Shown: positions 6,230 through 7,579 of the stretch, piece by piece
Position numbering within the stretch: the first letter of the stretch is position 1
Layout: each line of letters opens with the position of its first letter
Assembly (NCBI GenBank): GCA_002688875.1
Contig: NZDU01000046.1
Span: forward strand, 1-7,579
Length of the DNA stretch: 7,579 nt
Reading direction: 5' to 3'
Source: Candidatus Pacearchaeota archaeon
GTDB lineage: Archaea > Nanobdellota > Nanobdellia > Pacearchaeales > GW2011-AR1
Notes under the pieces: model-generated
Database searches by the model: none
Told to the model about the DNA's origin: nothing
Seen by the model: the letters and a program-made list of their open reading frames with translations, nothing else
Translations under genes and position numbers: made by a program

Positions 6230-7413
6230 TATGACTCCTCATTTAATTTTTTACACAATTCTTTTATTTGTTCTTCTTTTAATTCAGAATGATTACCAAT
6301 ATATAAAGCAAACTCATGTATGTAATCAGAATTTGGTAAATCTCCAGCGTAATAATCATATTTTTCTAAGTATGGTTGTTTAGCCTGATTACCACCACCT
6401 GCTGTTCCAATACGATACTCTACTTGATTATCCTCTAATATATCACAAACCCTAATAAATCTATTTTTATCACTATTCAAAACTATTAATGGTAATGCAA
6501 AATTACTATTTCCCTCAATTGTAAAATCAACAAAAAACTTTTCTTTACTTAAAGAATCTATCCAAATATTTAAATTTTCTACTCGTCTATCTATATTATA
6601 ATCTAATCTTTTTATCTGTGATAACCCAAGTACTGCATTTAATTCTTGATTTCTAACATTGTATCCTGGAACTGCAAAAGTAAAAAGTGGATTTAAATCT
6701 GGATATAAAGTTTCATATTTTTTCTGTAACTTCATTCCCAATTCATCATCTTGTAAATAATCCAATCGAGTCATTCCATGTGATCTAAACATTTTTGCGT
6801 ATTGAAAAATCTCATCATCATTTGTACAAACCATACCACCTTCTATAGTTGTCATATGATGACCAAAATAAAATGAAAAATTAGAAACATCTCCAAAAGT
6901 TCCTATTTTTTGACTATTATATGTTGCACCGTGTGATTCGCAACAATCTTCTATTAAAAATAAATCATTTTCTTTACAATAATCAACTAACTTATCAGTT
7001 ATTGCATTAAAACCCAAACAATGAACAAGAGTAACTCCAATAGTATTTTTATTTACCAAAGGTTTTATCTTTTCTAAATCAGTAGAAAAGGTTTCCAATG
7101 AAACATCCACAAAAACTGGTTTCAATCCAAGATTTACAATAGGTGAAACATCACTCACCCAACCTAAAGTCGGAACTATAACTTCACCAGTACCCTTTAA
7201 CTCCTTCAAAATAGAAACCATTATATAATTTGCAGATGCTCCAGAATTTACAAAAACACTATGTTTTACATCTAACCACTCTGACCAGGCATTTTCAAAC
7301 TCTTTAACTTTACTTCCTTGTGTAAACCTTACATTATCTACACTAATATAATCAATAAGTTGTTGTTTATCTTCTTGAGTTATACTATCATTTATAAGTT
7401 GCCATTTAAACAT
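6229..7413 (-). CDS. DegT/DnrJ/EryC1/StrS-family PLP enzyme with His at the lysine site; ColD-like 3-dehydratase candidate
   Basis: A complete fold-type I PLP protein of 394 residues. VNSGASANYIMV (55-66) is the phosphate-binding turn of the family. LIEDCCESHGA (153-163) carries the Asp (D156) that pairs with the pyridine nitrogen. FSFYFGHHMTTIEGGMV (179-195) is the active-site loop, which in aminotransferases reads 'FSF...K....EGG'. Here H185 stands exactly where the Schiff-base Lys belongs (six residues before E191), followed by H186. This HH-x-T-EGG form is the hallmark of ColD (GDP-4-keto-6-deoxymannose 3-dehydratase) and, in related form, of RfbH-type enzymes. These use His to remove the C3 hydroxyl rather than transferring an amine. 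Predicted product: a nucleotide 4-keto-3,6-dideoxyhexose. Length is close to ColD. The ATG at 7413 overlaps the preceding stop (TAATG), with GGGG about 9 bases upstream. The following SDR fits the next pathway step. The alternative is a His-type paralogue with another sugar substrate. Confidence 0.88.
   Translation of the reverse strand: MFKWQLINDSITQEDKQQLIDYISVDNVRFTQGSKVKEFENAWSEWLDVKHSVFVNSGASANYIMVSILKELKGTGEVIVPTLGWVSDVSPIVNLGLKPVFVDVSLETFSTDLEKIKPLVNKNTIGVTLVHCLGFNAITDKLVDYCKENDLFLIEDCCESHGATYNSQKIGTFGDVSNFSFYFGHHMTTIEGGMVCTNDDEIFQYAKMFRSHGMTRLDYLQDDELGMKLQKKYETLYPDLNPLFTFAVPGYNVRNQELNAVLGLSQIKRLDYNIDRRVENLNIWIDSLSKEKFFVDFTIEGNSNFALPLIVLNSDKNRFIRVCDILEDNQVEYRIGTAGGGNQAKQPYLEKYDYYAGDLPNSDYIHEFALYIGNHSELKEEQIKELCKKLNEES
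6235..6240 (-). promoter_or_regulatory. Shine-Dalgarno site of the SDR gene
   Basis: GAGGAG on the minus strand, five bases before the ATG at 6229 and inside the last codons of the PLP-enzyme gene. It is among the strongest ribosome sites in the window, so the SDR is probably well translated. Confidence 0.7.
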
Positions 7414-7579
7414 TAATCGTTACCCCATTCTTCATCGTTTGTATTAGATGGATAAAATCTTCCATTTTGATATTTTATTGGTTCAATATACATATTGGAA
7501 TTGAATTCTTCTTCATCTAAATAAGGATACATATCTTCTATTGGTGTTTCCCAACCAATAATTTTTGGATTATAATTGT
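7413..7579 (-). CDS. C-terminal end of an unrecognised acidic protein, cut by window edge
   Basis: The last 54 codons of a gene entering from beyond position 7579. The fragment reads NYNPKIIGWETPIEDMYPYL, followed by an acidic stretch and ending NDEEWGND. It is rich in Asp, Glu, Asn and Tyr and lacks Cys. It does not look like the C-terminus of a GDP-mannose 4,6-dehydratase, which the ColD-like neighbour would need as supplier. Its TAA shares a base with the next ATG (TAATG), so it belongs to the same operon. The family cannot be identified from this piece. Confidence 0.6.
   Translation of the reverse strand, partial: NYNPKIIGWETPIEDMYPYLDEEEFNSNMYIEPIKYQNGRFYPSNTNDEEWGND

Noticed and set aside
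6229..7413. Calling the PLP enzyme an aminotransferase making an amino sugar (ArnB/DesV type)
   Set aside because: The Schiff-base Lys position holds His (H185), which is characteristic of dehydratases of this fold rather than aminotransferases.

Overview
This is a strongly AT-rich window in which every gene lies on the minus strand, so transcription runs from position 7579 towards position 1. There are eleven reading frames, nine complete and one cut at each edge. They are packed without usable spacers: neighbours overlap by 1 to 23 bases or are one base apart. No gap exceeds 300 bases, and I see no internal terminator, promoter, RNA gene, insertion sequence or CRISPR array. The one stretch that looks empty (1761-1969) is filled by two micro-genes of 40 and 33 codons. 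The window is therefore the inside of one long polycistronic unit whose ends lie outside it.

Layout in transcription order: the C-terminal end of an unrecognised acidic protein (7413-7579); a DegT/DnrJ/EryC1/StrS PLP enzyme whose Schiff-base lysine is replaced by histidine, as in ColD-type sugar 3-dehydratases (6229-7413); an SDR sugar-nucleotide epimerase/reductase resembling GDP-fucose synthase and ColC (5264-6229); a small sulfotransferase-like protein (4495-5283); two paralogous glycosyltransferase-like proteins sharing their C-terminal halves (3135-4493 and 1970-3157); two micro-genes (1855-1977, 1757-1858); a minimal isochorismatase/cysteine-hydrolase-like protein (1197-1760); an SGNH/GDSL-like protein (163-1200); and the N-terminus of a nucleotide-sugar (UDP-glucose-type) 6-dehydrogenase (1-166).

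Together the recognisable genes describe synthesis and decoration of a surface polysaccharide: making a deoxy or dideoxy sugar nucleotide, oxidising a sugar nucleotide to a uronate, transferring sugars, and adding or removing sulfate or acyl groups. The strongest reading is a colitose-like 3,6-dideoxyhexose module (ColD-like plus ColC-like) inside a glycan-modification operon.

The source is uncertain. Low GC, complete gene packing, micro-genes, and phage-style SGNH and glycosyltransferase-like proteins suggest a marine tailed phage (for example a T4-like cyanophage or pelagiphage carrying LPS genes). An O-antigen or capsule island of a streamlined low-GC marine bacterium cannot be excluded, because no virion or replication gene is in view.
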